This document shows positions 1 to 8,481 of a DNA stretch of 64,000 bases, in pieces (position 1 is the first letter of the stretch; each line of letters opens with the position of its first letter). Source of the DNA: Methanobacteriota archaeon. Lineage in GTDB: Archaea > Methanobacteriota > Methanobacteria > Methanobacteriales > Methanobacteriaceae. Below the pieces are notes generated by a model. The model searched no databases, was not told where the DNA came from, and worked only from the letters and a program-made list of their open reading frames with translations. The translations under genes were made by a program, and so were the position numbers. The stretch is from assembly GCA_029556335.1 (NCBI GenBank), contig JAKQFA010000030.1, forward strand, positions 127,275-191,274, read 5' to 3'.

Positions 1-193
1 AGCTGTTTTCCTTAAAGACTTCAGTCGGATCATATCGGTGATCACCGATAATTACGGTAAGGTAATGGGCTATGATGCCTTCCGGGGAATGGTACGGTCC
101 GAATTCAGGGCTATAAATGATTCTTACGGAGATGCTATGGATGAATTGGGGATTAAAGGAAAAATGCACCCCGAACTCCAGAAGTTATTGTAG
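1..193 (+). CDS. C-terminal end of an unrecognised protein (partial)
   Basis: An open frame runs in from the window edge and ends at TAG 191-193, giving the last 63 residues. The fragment is mixed and soluble-looking, with a run reading DNYGKVMGYDAF and an end reading MHPELQKLL. I do not recognise the family. The stop lies 55 bp before the rfcS start on the same strand, so it may be the upstream member of the clamp-loader operon. Nothing in the fragment shows a catalytic motif. Confidence 0.6.
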   Translation, partial: AVFLKDFSRIISVITDNYGKVMGYDAFRGMVRSEFRAINDSYGDAMDELGIKGKMHPELQKLL

Positions 194-248
194 AAGTCCC
201 TGATTGTTCTTTTTAGGAAGTTGTGGAATTATTGAAAAGGTGAAGTTT

Positions 249-1214
249 ATGAGCGGACCATGGGTAGAGAAGTACCGGCCACAGACCCTGGATGAAGTGG
301 TGGGTCAGGAACACATCATTGATAGACTGGAACGATATGTTAAGGATAAGAGCATGCCAAACCTCATGTTCACTGGACCAGCAGGGGTGGGGAAAACCAC
401 CACTGCCCTGGCACTGGTCAGGGCCATCCTGGGCAAGTACTGGAAGCAGAACTTCCTGGAACTCAATGCCTCAGATGCCCGTGGTATCGACACAGTCCGG
501 ACGGATATTAAGAATTTCTGCCGATTGAAGGCAGTGGGGGCACCCTTCCGGATCATTTTCCTGGACGAGGTGGACAACATGACCAAAGATGCCCAGCACG
601 CCCTGAGACGGGAGATGGAGATGTACACCAAAACATCCTCCTTTATCTTGTCCTGCAATTACTCCTCCAAGATCATCGACCCTATCCAGTCCCGTTGCGC
701 CATTTTTCGTTTCGCACCCATTAAGGGCCATCATATCATAAAACGGTTGGAGGTCATCTGCCAGGCTGAGGATCTTAACTACACCCCAGGTGCACTGGAA
801 AGTATTGTGTACTTTGCGGAAGGGGATATGCGTAGGGCGGTGAATATATTGCAGGCTTCAGCCTCGGTGGGTGAGGAGATCACCGAGGAAAATATCCAGG
901 AAGTGGTTTCCAAGGCTAAACCACGGGATGTGCGAAGGATAATTAATATGGCCCTGGATGGAGACTTCATGGCCGCCCGGGACCTGTTAAGAGAGGTTAT
1001 GGTGGTGCAGGGTACCAGTGGAGAGGATATGATCACCCAGATCTACCAGGAAGTGTCCCGCATGTCCATGGAGGGCTTGATAGAGAAGAATCAGTACATA
1101 TTCCTGGTGGATCATATTGGAACCTATGATTACCGCATTCGAGAAGGTAGCAACCCCCGTATACAACTGGAAGCTCTCTTAACTAAATTCTTACCAAAAA
1201 TAAAGGCAGATTAG
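249..1214 (+). CDS. rfcS: Replication factor C small subunit (clamp loader)
   Basis: Small subunit of the archaeal clamp loader, which with RfcL opens PCNA and places it on primed DNA using ATP. The 321-residue AAA+ protein has the RFC entry motif WVEKYRP at residues 5-11, Walker A GPAGVGKT at 43-50, Walker B IIFLDEVD at about 102-109, and an SRC arginine-finger motif in SRCAIF near 150. Length is normal for the family. I chose ATG 249 over the upstream TTG 204 because an AAGGTGA sequence sits just before it and the protein then begins MSGPWVEKYRP as in relatives. The stop abuts the start of rfcL, so the two subunits are co-transcribed. Confidence 0.97.
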   Translation: MSGPWVEKYRPQTLDEVVGQEHIIDRLERYVKDKSMPNLMFTGPAGVGKTTTALALVRAILGKYWKQNFLELNASDARGIDTVRTDIKNFCRLKAVGAPFRIIFLDEVDNMTKDAQHALRREMEMYTKTSSFILSCNYSSKIIDPIQSRCAIFRFAPIKGHHIIKRLEVICQAEDLNYTPGALESIVYFAEGDMRRAVNILQASASVGEEITEENIQEVVSKAKPRDVRRIINMALDGDFMAARDLLREVMVVQGTSGEDMITQIYQEVSRMSMEGLIEKNQYIFLVDHIGTYDYRIREGSNPRIQLEALLTKFLPKIKAD

Positions 1215-2708
1215 ATGTTATGGACCGAAAAATACCGACCACAAACCTTTAAGGAAGTTCTAGGCAATTCCAAGGCCAAAGAACAGATCCAAGATTGGTT
1301 GGAGGGTTGGATGGAGGGAGAACCCCAGAAGTGCCTGCTGTTAGTTGGACCTCCCGGTACGGGTAAGACCACCCTGGCCCACTTGGTGGCCGAGCACTTC
1401 ACTGAATACTTGGAGCTCAACGCCAGTGACAAACGTTCCCAGGATGCACTGCAACGTAGCGTGGGGGAAGCATCAGCATCCCAGTCCCTGTTTGGTCCAG
1501 GATTGAAGCTCATAATCCTAGATGAGGTGGATGGACTCCATGGCAACGAGGATCGTGGTGGTATACGCACCATTAATCAGATCGTCAAAACCAGCCAGCA
1601 CCCTGTGATCATGATGGCCAACGACCTCTACAGTAAACGGATCACCACCCTGAAGACCCGTTGCCAACTTGTAAAGATTAACAAGATACACACCAACTCC
1701 ATACTGGCCATGCTCAAGAGGATCTGCGTCAAGGAGGGTGTGGAGTTTGAGGAACACGTACTCCGCACCCTGGCCAAGCGTTCCAGGGGGGATTTAAGAT
1801 CAGCCATCAACGACTTGGAGATGATGGCCCGGGGTAGAGAATCAATCACCTCCCAGGACATGGATGCCCTGGCCGAAAAGGACACCGTACATAACATCTT
1901 CGACTCTGTGCGTACTGTTTTGAAGAGTAAAAATCCCCGCCGAGTAAAGGATGCCCTGCAACTGGAAGCAGAACCAGGATTCATTCTGGAATTAATAGCT
2001 GAAAATGTTCCCCGGGAATATGAGAACCCGGAAGAGATTGGAAGGGCCTACGACAGGATCGCAGATGCCGATGTGTACCTAGGACGGGCCTTCAACACCC
2101 GGCACTACGGCTACTGGAAGTATGCCTACGATTTAATGGGACCCGGAGTGGCTCTTTCTAAGAAGGAAACCTACCGGAAATTTGCCCGTTACACCAACAG
2201 CACCATGTTCAGTTATCTATCCAAGAATCGGGCTAAAAGAGATCTGAGAGACAGGGTGGCCGCCAAGATCGGAGCCAAACTCCACACCTCCCGTAAGGTG
2301 GCCATTGAACAGTTCCCCTACTTGGAGATAATGTTCCAGGATAATGTGCGGGCTTGGGAGTTGGCCCAGTACTTCGAGTTAGAAGATGGAGAGGTGAAGC
2401 AGTTCCGCTCCCGGAAGATACCCCAGAGTGTGAGGAAGGCTGCAGCTATGGCTAAAAAAGAATCAGAATCTTCAATTGGTGGTGGAAAGACTGGAAAAAC
2501 CTCTAAGAAAAAGGGGTCATCTGAGGATGTGGTCCGGAAACCCACCTCCAAGGAGTCTAAAAGGAAGGGGAAAGATTCGGATAAGGTCTCTGCCAGGAAA
2601 GTTCCGGTGCCCAGGGCTCCAGAAAAAAACAAAACACCCGGGAACAAGTCAGAAGTAGAAAATGCATCTGAGAAAAAAGAAGAACAGACTTCTCTTTTCC
2701 ACTTTTAA
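1215..2708 (+). CDS. rfcL: Replication factor C large subunit
   Basis: Large clamp-loader subunit, partner of RfcS in loading PCNA. Of 497 residues, the first 400 or so form an AAA+ module: LWTEKYRPQ at 2-10, Walker A GPPGTGKT at 45-52 and a LIILDEVD Walker B near 104. The last 90 or so residues are a Lys/Ser/Glu-rich, probably disordered tail. The protein ends with QTSLFHF, a textbook PIP box (Q-x2-h-x2-F-F/a), through which archaeal RfcL is known to grip PCNA. The ATG follows the rfcS stop without a gap, which suggests coupled translation and equal regulation. No truncation is seen. Confidence 0.97.
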   Translation: MLWTEKYRPQTFKEVLGNSKAKEQIQDWLEGWMEGEPQKCLLLVGPPGTGKTTLAHLVAEHFTEYLELNASDKRSQDALQRSVGEASASQSLFGPGLKLIILDEVDGLHGNEDRGGIRTINQIVKTSQHPVIMMANDLYSKRITTLKTRCQLVKINKIHTNSILAMLKRICVKEGVEFEEHVLRTLAKRSRGDLRSAINDLEMMARGRESITSQDMDALAEKDTVHNIFDSVRTVLKSKNPRRVKDALQLEAEPGFILELIAENVPREYENPEEIGRAYDRIADADVYLGRAFNTRHYGYWKYAYDLMGPGVALSKKETYRKFARYTNSTMFSYLSKNRAKRDLRDRVAAKIGAKLHTSRKVAIEQFPYLEIMFQDNVRAWELAQYFELEDGEVKQFRSRKIPQSVRKAAAMAKKESESSIGGGKTGKTSKKKGSSEDVVRKPTSKESKRKGKDSDKVSARKVPVPRAPEKNKTPGNKSEVENASEKKEEQTSLFHF

Positions 2709-2837
2709 TAAAAGTTGTAGGGTAGGGTCCCAGGTTCCAAGTCAAGCCAGGATATCTGTGATCATCAACTAAAAAAAAAGTGCATCAAATTATCCATTTG
2801 GTCTAAAAATAAAGAAGAAGTGGGGATATAAATTATC

Positions 2838-2933
2838 CTATTCTTCAGCATCCATCATTTCGCCGTAAACTATTTCTATTTCACAGCCTTTAGGGCCGCA
2901 GCAGAAGTGTTGTAGGTCAAATTTTACTTGCAT
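2838..2933 (-). CDS. 31-residue Cys-rich mini-protein with CCGPKGC motif
   Basis: A very short gene in the gap between rfcL and the winged-helix regulator. The ATG at 2933 is preceded by a full GAGGTGA Shine-Dalgarno sequence with about 7 nt spacing. The frame encodes 31 residues and stops at TAG. It starts MQVKFDLQHF, has the compact motif CCGPKGC at residues 11-17, and ends in an acidic tail (MMDAEE). Three cysteines in seven residues suggest metal or Fe-S binding or redox work, but I know of no assigned function. It is divergent from the regulator gene that starts at 3091, so the two may share a control region. Confidence 0.6.
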   Translation of the reverse strand: MQVKFDLQHFCCGPKGCEIEIVYGEMMDAEE

Positions 2934-3025
2934 TTTTTTCACCTCAGGTAAAAATTCACCGTCAATTTTTACATGTTCATATATTATAATGTACCTGACG
3001 GTTACCAAACTATACTACTTCATGG

Positions 3026-3034
3026 TATATAAAA
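3026..3034 (+). promoter_or_regulatory. TATA box upstream of the winged-helix regulator
   Basis: The sequence TATATAAAA lies 57-65 bp before the ATG at 3091. A transcript starting about 25 bp downstream would carry a leader of some 30 nt that includes the AGGGGG run at 3066-3071, the only SD-like element, which is unusually far (about 19 nt) from the start. Confidence 0.5.
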
Positions 3035-3090
3035 ATAACCCTTAAGGTAAGTGGAAAAACTTTTTAGGGGGAATGGCCATATAGTGGCAC

Positions 3091-3852
3091 ATGGAAGGAT
3101 CAAAAAGATCTGGTTCCGAAATTTCCGAAATAAAGGAGATTCTGGAACACATGCAGCGTGATGTTAAAAGGTTGATTGAGAATTGCAACCAGCAACAGAT
3201 CGAACTATTGGTTGAAAGTTCAAAAAAAGACTTTTGCAATGCATTTAGGGAGTATGTGCGTCAGGATATCCAGGATAATCTTGAAAAATCCATGGTATAC
3301 TCCTGTCATATGAGGGAGGAGTGCCAGTCACGATTCACCGATTTTCTGGAAAAAAATGCCGGTCTCATAGGACAGGGAGATGTTAGCCAGGAAGTTATTG
3401 TAAAGCATCAATCCGAACTTTTGGGACTCGCGGAAGAAGCTCCCTATAAAAAGTGTGACAAGTGTTTCCTGGAGGTTAACGCCCTTTTCAGGAAACAAAT
3501 AAGGTTGATGCGTGCTTTAAGAATTTACAGTTCTGAAAAGGATCAGCACGAGGATTTATCCTGTTTATCAGAGAAATACATGGTTAATAATGTGCTTGGG
3601 CCTCTTTCCAATCAGCAACGTCTTCAGATCCTCAAATCCATGGCCACCAAGACCCAAACCTTCTCCCAGCTCTCTGAACTCACTGGCCTGAAGGGGGGAA
3701 ATCTACTCTTCCACCTGCAGAAACTCACCGAAACAGATATGATACTGCAACGCCATGAGAGGGGAGATTACATGATAACAGAAAAGGGTTACAGTGTTTT
3801 AATGGCACTTTCCGAGTTGAACTGCATACTATCACGTAAAAACATCTCTTAA
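3091..3852 (+). CDS. Winged-helix (ArsR-like) transcriptional regulator
   Basis: Probable DNA-binding regulator of 253 residues. The C-terminal 85 or so residues form a winged helix of the ArsR type: LSNQQRLQILKSM (helix 1), then TFSQLSELTGLKGGNLLFHLQKL as the helix-turn-helix and recognition helix, then a wing ending in GDYMITEKGY. The first 150 residues are charged and helical, with a small cluster CDKC near residue 125, and may be a sensor or dimer part. An in-frame stop at 3082 means translation cannot start earlier than ATG 3091, although no SD is close. The target genes are not evident. It stands alone between divergent and convergent neighbours. Confidence 0.75.
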   Translation: MEGSKRSGSEISEIKEILEHMQRDVKRLIENCNQQQIELLVESSKKDFCNAFREYVRQDIQDNLEKSMVYSCHMREECQSRFTDFLEKNAGLIGQGDVSQEVIVKHQSELLGLAEEAPYKKCDKCFLEVNALFRKQIRLMRALRIYSSEKDQHEDLSCLSEKYMVNNVLGPLSNQQRLQILKSMATKTQTFSQLSELTGLKGGNLLFHLQKLTETDMILQRHERGDYMITEKGYSVLMALSELNCILSRKNIS

Positions 3853-3869
3853 CATATGTTTTAAGATTT

Positions 3870-4541
3870 TTACTCATTTTCCCTTAGAAATTGTGCAGAT
3901 TTGTACATCTTCTCACGCACATCCGGGATGAAGCTGGATAGGAATTGAACCATCTCCGGGGCCATCCCCCCTGATCCATCTTCGGTGCAGGGAATACCTT
4001 CAGAACCTGTCCAGGAAAGTATCCAGTCCCGAGGAATGTTTATAAGTGGATATATAAGTTTATGATCATTAAATGATGTTCTGTCAGACTCTAAACTAAT
4101 TTTATCACCACTCAACATCTTCTCCAGGAGAGATTCCACCTCACAGTCTAAGTGAAAGGGCAAGGCCACCTTATCCACATCCAACTGTTCTAGTTCCCCC
4201 CATAACTCGAATTGGATGATTTCAATACCGTACTTCCGAGTGTAGGGCTCTAAAACTGCATATAAAGTCTGGCTGACACAGTCTCCATCCCTAAAGAGAG
4301 CCACCCTATCCCTAGGCTTCAACTCAGCCTTCAAGTTACGGGATGCCCTGGTAGCAATGCGCTGAAATACTTTAGACCTATTGACCCTTACTTCTGGGAA
4401 TTTATGGTAGAAGATCTCTTCTCTGGCCCGGGAAAATCGTGAGTAGCGCAAATTGTTCACCACTATACGGTCCTCCAGGATACTGACAAAACGACTATCC
4501 ACACTGATTTTCTGAAGATATCTGGCTATCTCTTTATTCAT
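3870..4541 (-). CDS. PP-loop-like protein with degenerate nucleotide-binding motif
   Basis: A 223-residue protein. After a helical N-terminus it has, at about residues 79-92, RVALFRDGDCVSQTL in the position and context (strand-loop-helix) of a PP-loop, which in active ATP pyrophosphatases reads SGGxDS. Here the two small residues and the Ser are replaced, so AMP-forming chemistry is doubtful. The later run GIEIIQFELW would be the second strand of such a fold. ATG 4541 is preferred over GTG 4550 because GGTGA lies about 6 nt before it. It is convergent with the regulator gene. Fold assignment is inference; it could instead be an unrelated methanogen-specific family. Confidence 0.6.
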   Translation of the reverse strand: MNKEIARYLQKISVDSRFVSILEDRIVVNNLRYSRFSRAREEIFYHKFPEVRVNRSKVFQRIATRASRNLKAELKPRDRVALFRDGDCVSQTLYAVLEPYTRKYGIEIIQFELWGELEQLDVDKVALPFHLDCEVESLLEKMLSGDKISLESDRTSFNDHKLIYPLINIPRDWILSWTGSEGIPCTEDGSGGMAPEMVQFLSSFIPDVREKMYKSAQFLRENE

Positions 4542-4705
4542 AACCTTCACCGCGGAGTTCTGGCCTGAGAAAGGGTTTGATGAATTGGAAATCAGACCTT
4601 TAGATGGTATTGATTCCTATAGGAAAAGATGGGGGTGGTTGGTGTCATATCATTTTAAGGATCAGCCCCTATAAGAATAGATTAGGTATCTTAAGGGGTG
4701 GTTTA

Positions 4706-5635
4706 TTGTTCAAGATTTTCGGTGGCAAAAAAAAGCAGGAAGAAAGAGAAGTCCTAAAAGTAGATGCTGATGGCCCGGTGGACTGTCTGTGCGACTTTAC
4801 CTTCAACTTTCACTGGCAACATAAGGGGGAAAGGCTGGATCCCACCTGGCTTATCCCGGGGACAGACATCACCTTTGGCCAGGTGGTGGAGCAATTGAAA
4901 AATGGGGGTGATGTGCATATAATGGCTGATGCTGGTCATCGCCTGTGCTCCAGTATGGGAGTGGATCTCCAGTACTTCCGAGGGACCGGGAAGGACCTCC
5001 CGGTGGGGGATGTGTACGTGGAGGGGGATGTGGACAGCCGTATGGGGATCAGCATGACCCGTGGATCAATTTACGTTAAGGGAAAGGTTAAAGAACCCAT
5101 GGGTAATCTTGTGGAGGTTAAATCTTCCCATAAAAAGTATCGGCAGTTCCGTTCCATCACCGACATTGCCACCAATGGCTTAGGAGGTGATAAACTGGTG
5201 GGAGCCAATTTAATGGGTAAAAAATTTATCATCCAGGATGGAACGGTTAAAGACACCCTGGGCGCCCGTCTGGATCGGGATCTGGAGATCATCTTACAGG
5301 GCAACGTTGATCTGTCCACCGGGATACTCATGCGCCAGGGGGTGGTGCGCGTCAATGGAAACGCCGGTAAAAACACGGGCGCCCTCCTCAATGGAGGGAC
5401 AGTAGTTATCAACGGCAACACCGATGACTTCACTGCCATAGATATGATTAAAGGTCATATAATTGTTAATGGGGATGCTGGTAAGTTTATGGCGGCCAAC
5501 AAGAAGTCCGGCTATATTTTAGCCAGAACCGGGAGTCCAATCCCACCTGCCAGTGAAAAAAAATTGGAAAGCTCCAACCATAAACTATTGCAAACTATGG
5601 GTTTCCGTCCCCAGAGTTTTAAGAAATTCGAGTAG
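4706..5635 (+). CDS. Stand-alone GXGXG-repeat protein (glutamate synthase domain 3 / FwdC type)
   Basis: A right-handed beta-helix protein of the family that includes glutamate synthase domain 3 and subunit C of formylmethanofuran dehydrogenase. From about residue 100 onward there are repeating short strands and Gly-rich turns such as GDVYVEGDVDSRMG, GNVDLSTGIL and NGNAGKNTGALL. I favour TTG 4706, which follows a GGGGTGG element and gives MFKIFGGKKKQ; the frame also allows ATG 4604, but the added stretch looks non-coding. The gene is not next to any fwd, fmd or glt gene, so its partner is unknown. It may be structural rather than catalytic. Confidence 0.8.
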   Translation: MFKIFGGKKKQEEREVLKVDADGPVDCLCDFTFNFHWQHKGERLDPTWLIPGTDITFGQVVEQLKNGGDVHIMADAGHRLCSSMGVDLQYFRGTGKDLPVGDVYVEGDVDSRMGISMTRGSIYVKGKVKEPMGNLVEVKSSHKKYRQFRSITDIATNGLGGDKLVGANLMGKKFIIQDGTVKDTLGARLDRDLEIILQGNVDLSTGILMRQGVVRVNGNAGKNTGALLNGGTVVINGNTDDFTAIDMIKGHIIVNGDAGKFMAANKKSGYILARTGSPIPPASEKKLESSNHKLLQTMGFRPQSFKKFE

Positions 5636-5636
5636 T

Positions 5637-6524
5637 TTAGGCTTCCCAGGGGATATGGTGCTTTTCAAATTGTTTCTCCAGAACTACAACCAGGACAAAG
5701 CCAATTATTGCCGCAATCAACACTGGCCATGGAGAATCCATGGTGGCGCTGATCTTACTGTAGGGCAGGCGCAAAGTTCCAATCATCAGACCAACCAGGA
5801 ATGCCATGGTAATGGACTTATGGTGATCTAACAGGTAGTCCAGGAGCCGGGAAAAGGAGAGAATACCTATCAAAGCCCCCAGTATGAAAACAATTATCTC
5901 CACAATTTTCAACTCATTCAGGGCATTGAGCATGTACTCATATTGATTTAAAAGTAGTAAGATAAATGCCCCTGAAATACCAGGGAGGATCATGGCACAG
6001 ATAGCCACCACACCGGAAAGAAAGATTATTGGTAAAGTGTGGTTGGCCTGAATAGGGTTCAGGCCCACAAAGAGTATGGCAAACACCAGCCCCACCACCA
6101 GGAAGGTGAGGTTCTTCAAGTTCAGTTCATCCACATGTTTGTAAACAAAACCAGCAGAAGCCAGTATAAGGCCAAAGAAGAAGGCGTAGGTGGGGGCTGT
6201 GTACACCGTGAGCAACATGGTCATGACCTTGGACATGGTTAAAACTGCCAGGCCGATACCTGCCAGTAGTGGTATGAATAAGTTGAAATCCCACTTCTTC
6301 AACTCCAAACGGGATTTAGCCCACTCCCCCTCTAAGGCATAAAATAGGAAGGTGAGGTTGATCTGGCTAATGGCATGAATAAGTCTCTGATAAATTCCGG
6401 TGATAAGGGCCATGGTGCCTCCGGATACTCCAGGTATCACATCGGCGGTTCCCATTAGAAGTCCCCTCAGAAATATCAGCAAGGTTTCTCTGTAAATCCT
6501 GATTTTTCGCATTTTTCTAACCAT
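5637..6524 (-). CDS. DUF368 membrane protein, candidate polyprenyl-phosphate flippase
   Basis: Integral membrane protein of 295 residues with about eight hydrophobic segments. Family-typical motifs are present: GTADVIPGVSGGTMALITGI near the N-terminus and a second, related ILPGISGAFILLLL in the middle, an internal repeat. Members of DUF368 (PopT) have been shown in bacteria to return undecaprenyl phosphate across the membrane. Methanobacteriales build pseudomurein with a polyprenyl carrier, so recycling that carrier is a reasonable role here. The start may be ATG 6524 or ATG 6512, the latter with AGGATGG about 9 nt upstream. It is divergent from a DedA gene, the other known flippase family. 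Confidence 0.85.
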   Translation of the reverse strand: MVRKMRKIRIYRETLLIFLRGLLMGTADVIPGVSGGTMALITGIYQRLIHAISQINLTFLFYALEGEWAKSRLELKKWDFNLFIPLLAGIGLAVLTMSKVMTMLLTVYTAPTYAFFFGLILASAGFVYKHVDELNLKNLTFLVVGLVFAILFVGLNPIQANHTLPIIFLSGVVAICAMILPGISGAFILLLLNQYEYMLNALNELKIVEIIVFILGALIGILSFSRLLDYLLDHHKSITMAFLVGLMIGTLRLPYSKISATMDSPWPVLIAAIIGFVLVVVLEKQFEKHHIPWEA

Positions 6525-6647
6525 CCTATAATTAATGTGAAATTCCCATGAAGTAATAGGCCACAGCTAAGAATCAAGTCAGCAGATAGTATTAAGTAGA
6601 TAAATCATAGGAGCTTATATAACTATTTCTAAAGGAGTTTTTTTTAC

Positions 6648-7265
6648 ATGTTCAGTGTTGTGGAGTACGTTAGTAACCTGGTGATCCATCTCATCGAATC
6701 CCTTGGTTACTGGGGTGTTTTTTTGGGAATGACCATTGAAAGTGCCTGCATACCACTCCCCAGTGAAGTTATCATGCCTTTCGCCGGATTTGTGGCCTGG
6801 GAGGGACAGTTGACCCTGTGGGGCATCATCCTGGTGGGAGCCTTCGGGAACTTGGTGGGCTCTCTGGTTGCCTACTTCGTGGGTTGGTGGGGTGGGAGGC
6901 CTTTTCTGGAACAGTACGGGAAGTACGTGCTCATCAGTCACCGTAGATTAAACCTGGCTGAGGAATGGTTCGGCAAGTATGGGCACGAAGCAGTGCTCAT
7001 CAGCCGGATGCTGCCGATTATTCGTACCTTCATCTCTCTACCCGCCGGGATCGCCCATATGAACCTGAAGAAATTCATTCTCTACACCTTCCTAGGCTCC
7101 CTACCCTGGTGCTTTGCCCTGGGCTATCTTGGATTTCTCTTAGGCCCTAACTGGGCCACACTGCAAGAGTACTGGCACTACCTGGACATATTAGTGGTGG
7201 TGGGGGCAGTGGCCTTTCTGGCTTATCTGCTTCATCGCCACCATGGTAAAAGTCACCTGGAGTGA
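6648..7265 (+). CDS. DedA / SNARE-associated family membrane protein, candidate flippase
   Basis: A 205-residue membrane protein of the DedA family. It has the family signatures ESACIPLPSEVIMPFAGF (re-entrant loop 1, residues about 28-45), GNLVGSLVAYFVGWWGG, and the second loop with SRMLPIIRTFISLPAG, then a C-terminal helix. Bacterial DedA members (UptA) transport undecaprenyl phosphate, so a role in recycling the lipid carrier for pseudomurein or N-glycans is likely but inferred. The ATG follows AAAGGAG. The gene is divergently placed beside the DUF368 gene and upstream of htpX on the same strand. Confidence 0.9.
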   Translation: MFSVVEYVSNLVIHLIESLGYWGVFLGMTIESACIPLPSEVIMPFAGFVAWEGQLTLWGIILVGAFGNLVGSLVAYFVGWWGGRPFLEQYGKYVLISHRRLNLAEEWFGKYGHEAVLISRMLPIIRTFISLPAGIAHMNLKKFILYTFLGSLPWCFALGYLGFLLGPNWATLQEYWHYLDILVVVGAVAFLAYLLHRHHGKSHLE

Positions 7266-7342
7266 TATCCTTTTATACATTAGTTTTATATATCAATACA
7301 ACCAACAATATGCCCCATACCCCATCGAGGTGTTCCTAAAAT

Positions 7343-8302
7343 ATGAGAAGATTCATGCTTACTTTAAGGCTATGGTTAGCCACCATTATCCTATTCGGTA
7401 TATTGTACGCTATAATAGGCATAATCAGTACCTACTTCGGCATTTCCAGCCCCCTATTCTTCGCCATCCTGGCCTTGGTAGTGGTCCTGGGCCAGTACCT
7501 CCTGGGGCCCAAGATGGTGGAGGCAGTGATGCACGTGCACTACGTATCCCCTCAGGAAGCCCCTCAGCTTCACGCCATGGTGGAGGAACTGGCCATGAAC
7601 GCCAACATCCCTACACCCAAGGTAGGTATCGCAGAAGTGAACATCCCCAACGCCTTTGCCTTTGGAAGAAGCAAAAAAGACGGCAGGGTCTGTGTAACCC
7701 GGGGGGTTTTAAATCTACTGGATGAGGAGGAACTTAAAGCTGTGCTGGGACACGAGATCAGCCACATCCGCCACCAGGATATGGTGGTGATGACCCTCAT
7801 AAGTGTGGTGCCCCTTATCTGCTACTACATATTCATCAGCACCATCTTCAGTAAAGGAGACAGTGACAGTGGAGCCGGTATAATCGGATTGGTGGCCCTG
7901 GCAGGGTACATTCTGGGTAACCTCCTGGTGTTGTTCATATCCCGGGTCCGGGAATATTACGCTGACCAAGGAAGTGTGGAAATCGGAGGAAAACCCCATA
8001 AACTTGCTAGCGCACTCTATAAACTGGTGTACGGAAGTGCCAATATTGATAAAGACCAGATAAAAGAGGTGGAAGGGATTAAGGCCTTCTTCGTCAATGA
8101 CATCTCTGATGCCCGTAGTGAGGTATCTAACCTGCGCCAACTGGACCACGACTTGGACGGTGTTATCAGCCAGGAGGAACTGGCCAGGCTGAGAGACACC
8201 CCCATCCGGATTGACACTGGCAGTAAGATCATGGAGCTCCTATCCACCCATCCCAACATGGTGAAACGAATTAAGAGGCTGTCTGAAATGGAGTCATCCT
8301 AA
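7343..8302 (+). CDS. htpX: HtpX-family membrane zinc metalloprotease with EF-hand-like loop
   Basis: M48-type metalloprotease of 319 residues, thought to cut misfolded membrane proteins on the cytoplasmic face. Two N-terminal membrane helices (about residues 10-32 and 38-56) precede the zinc site HEISH at 137-141, followed by a further hydrophobic pair (about 150-195) and the third-ligand region with REYYADQGSVE. The ATG follows GAGGTGT. Unusual: residues 268-279 read DHDLDGVISQEE, a near-perfect EF-hand calcium loop (D1, D3, D5, G6, I8, E12), in the C-terminal cytosolic part where ordinary HtpX has none that I know of. This may make the protease calcium-responsive. Confidence 0.92.
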   Translation: MRRFMLTLRLWLATIILFGILYAIIGIISTYFGISSPLFFAILALVVVLGQYLLGPKMVEAVMHVHYVSPQEAPQLHAMVEELAMNANIPTPKVGIAEVNIPNAFAFGRSKKDGRVCVTRGVLNLLDEEELKAVLGHEISHIRHQDMVVMTLISVVPLICYYIFISTIFSKGDSDSGAGIIGLVALAGYILGNLLVLFISRVREYYADQGSVEIGGKPHKLASALYKLVYGSANIDKDQIKEVEGIKAFFVNDISDARSEVSNLRQLDHDLDGVISQEELARLRDTPIRIDTGSKIMELLSTHPNMVKRIKRLSEMESS

Positions 8303-8481
8303 CTTGTAGGGTCTTAGATCCAATCTTTTTGTGAGGGATAACCTCAACACAGGAAAATATCGGTAACTATGTCTTCTTTCAAGAAGAAAAAAATGAGGGA
8401 CTAGATTTATAACTATTTTTTCATAGAGTTAAAAAAATAATGTTCACCTTCTTTTTGTCCCCAAATAATCATAGCTAGGGG

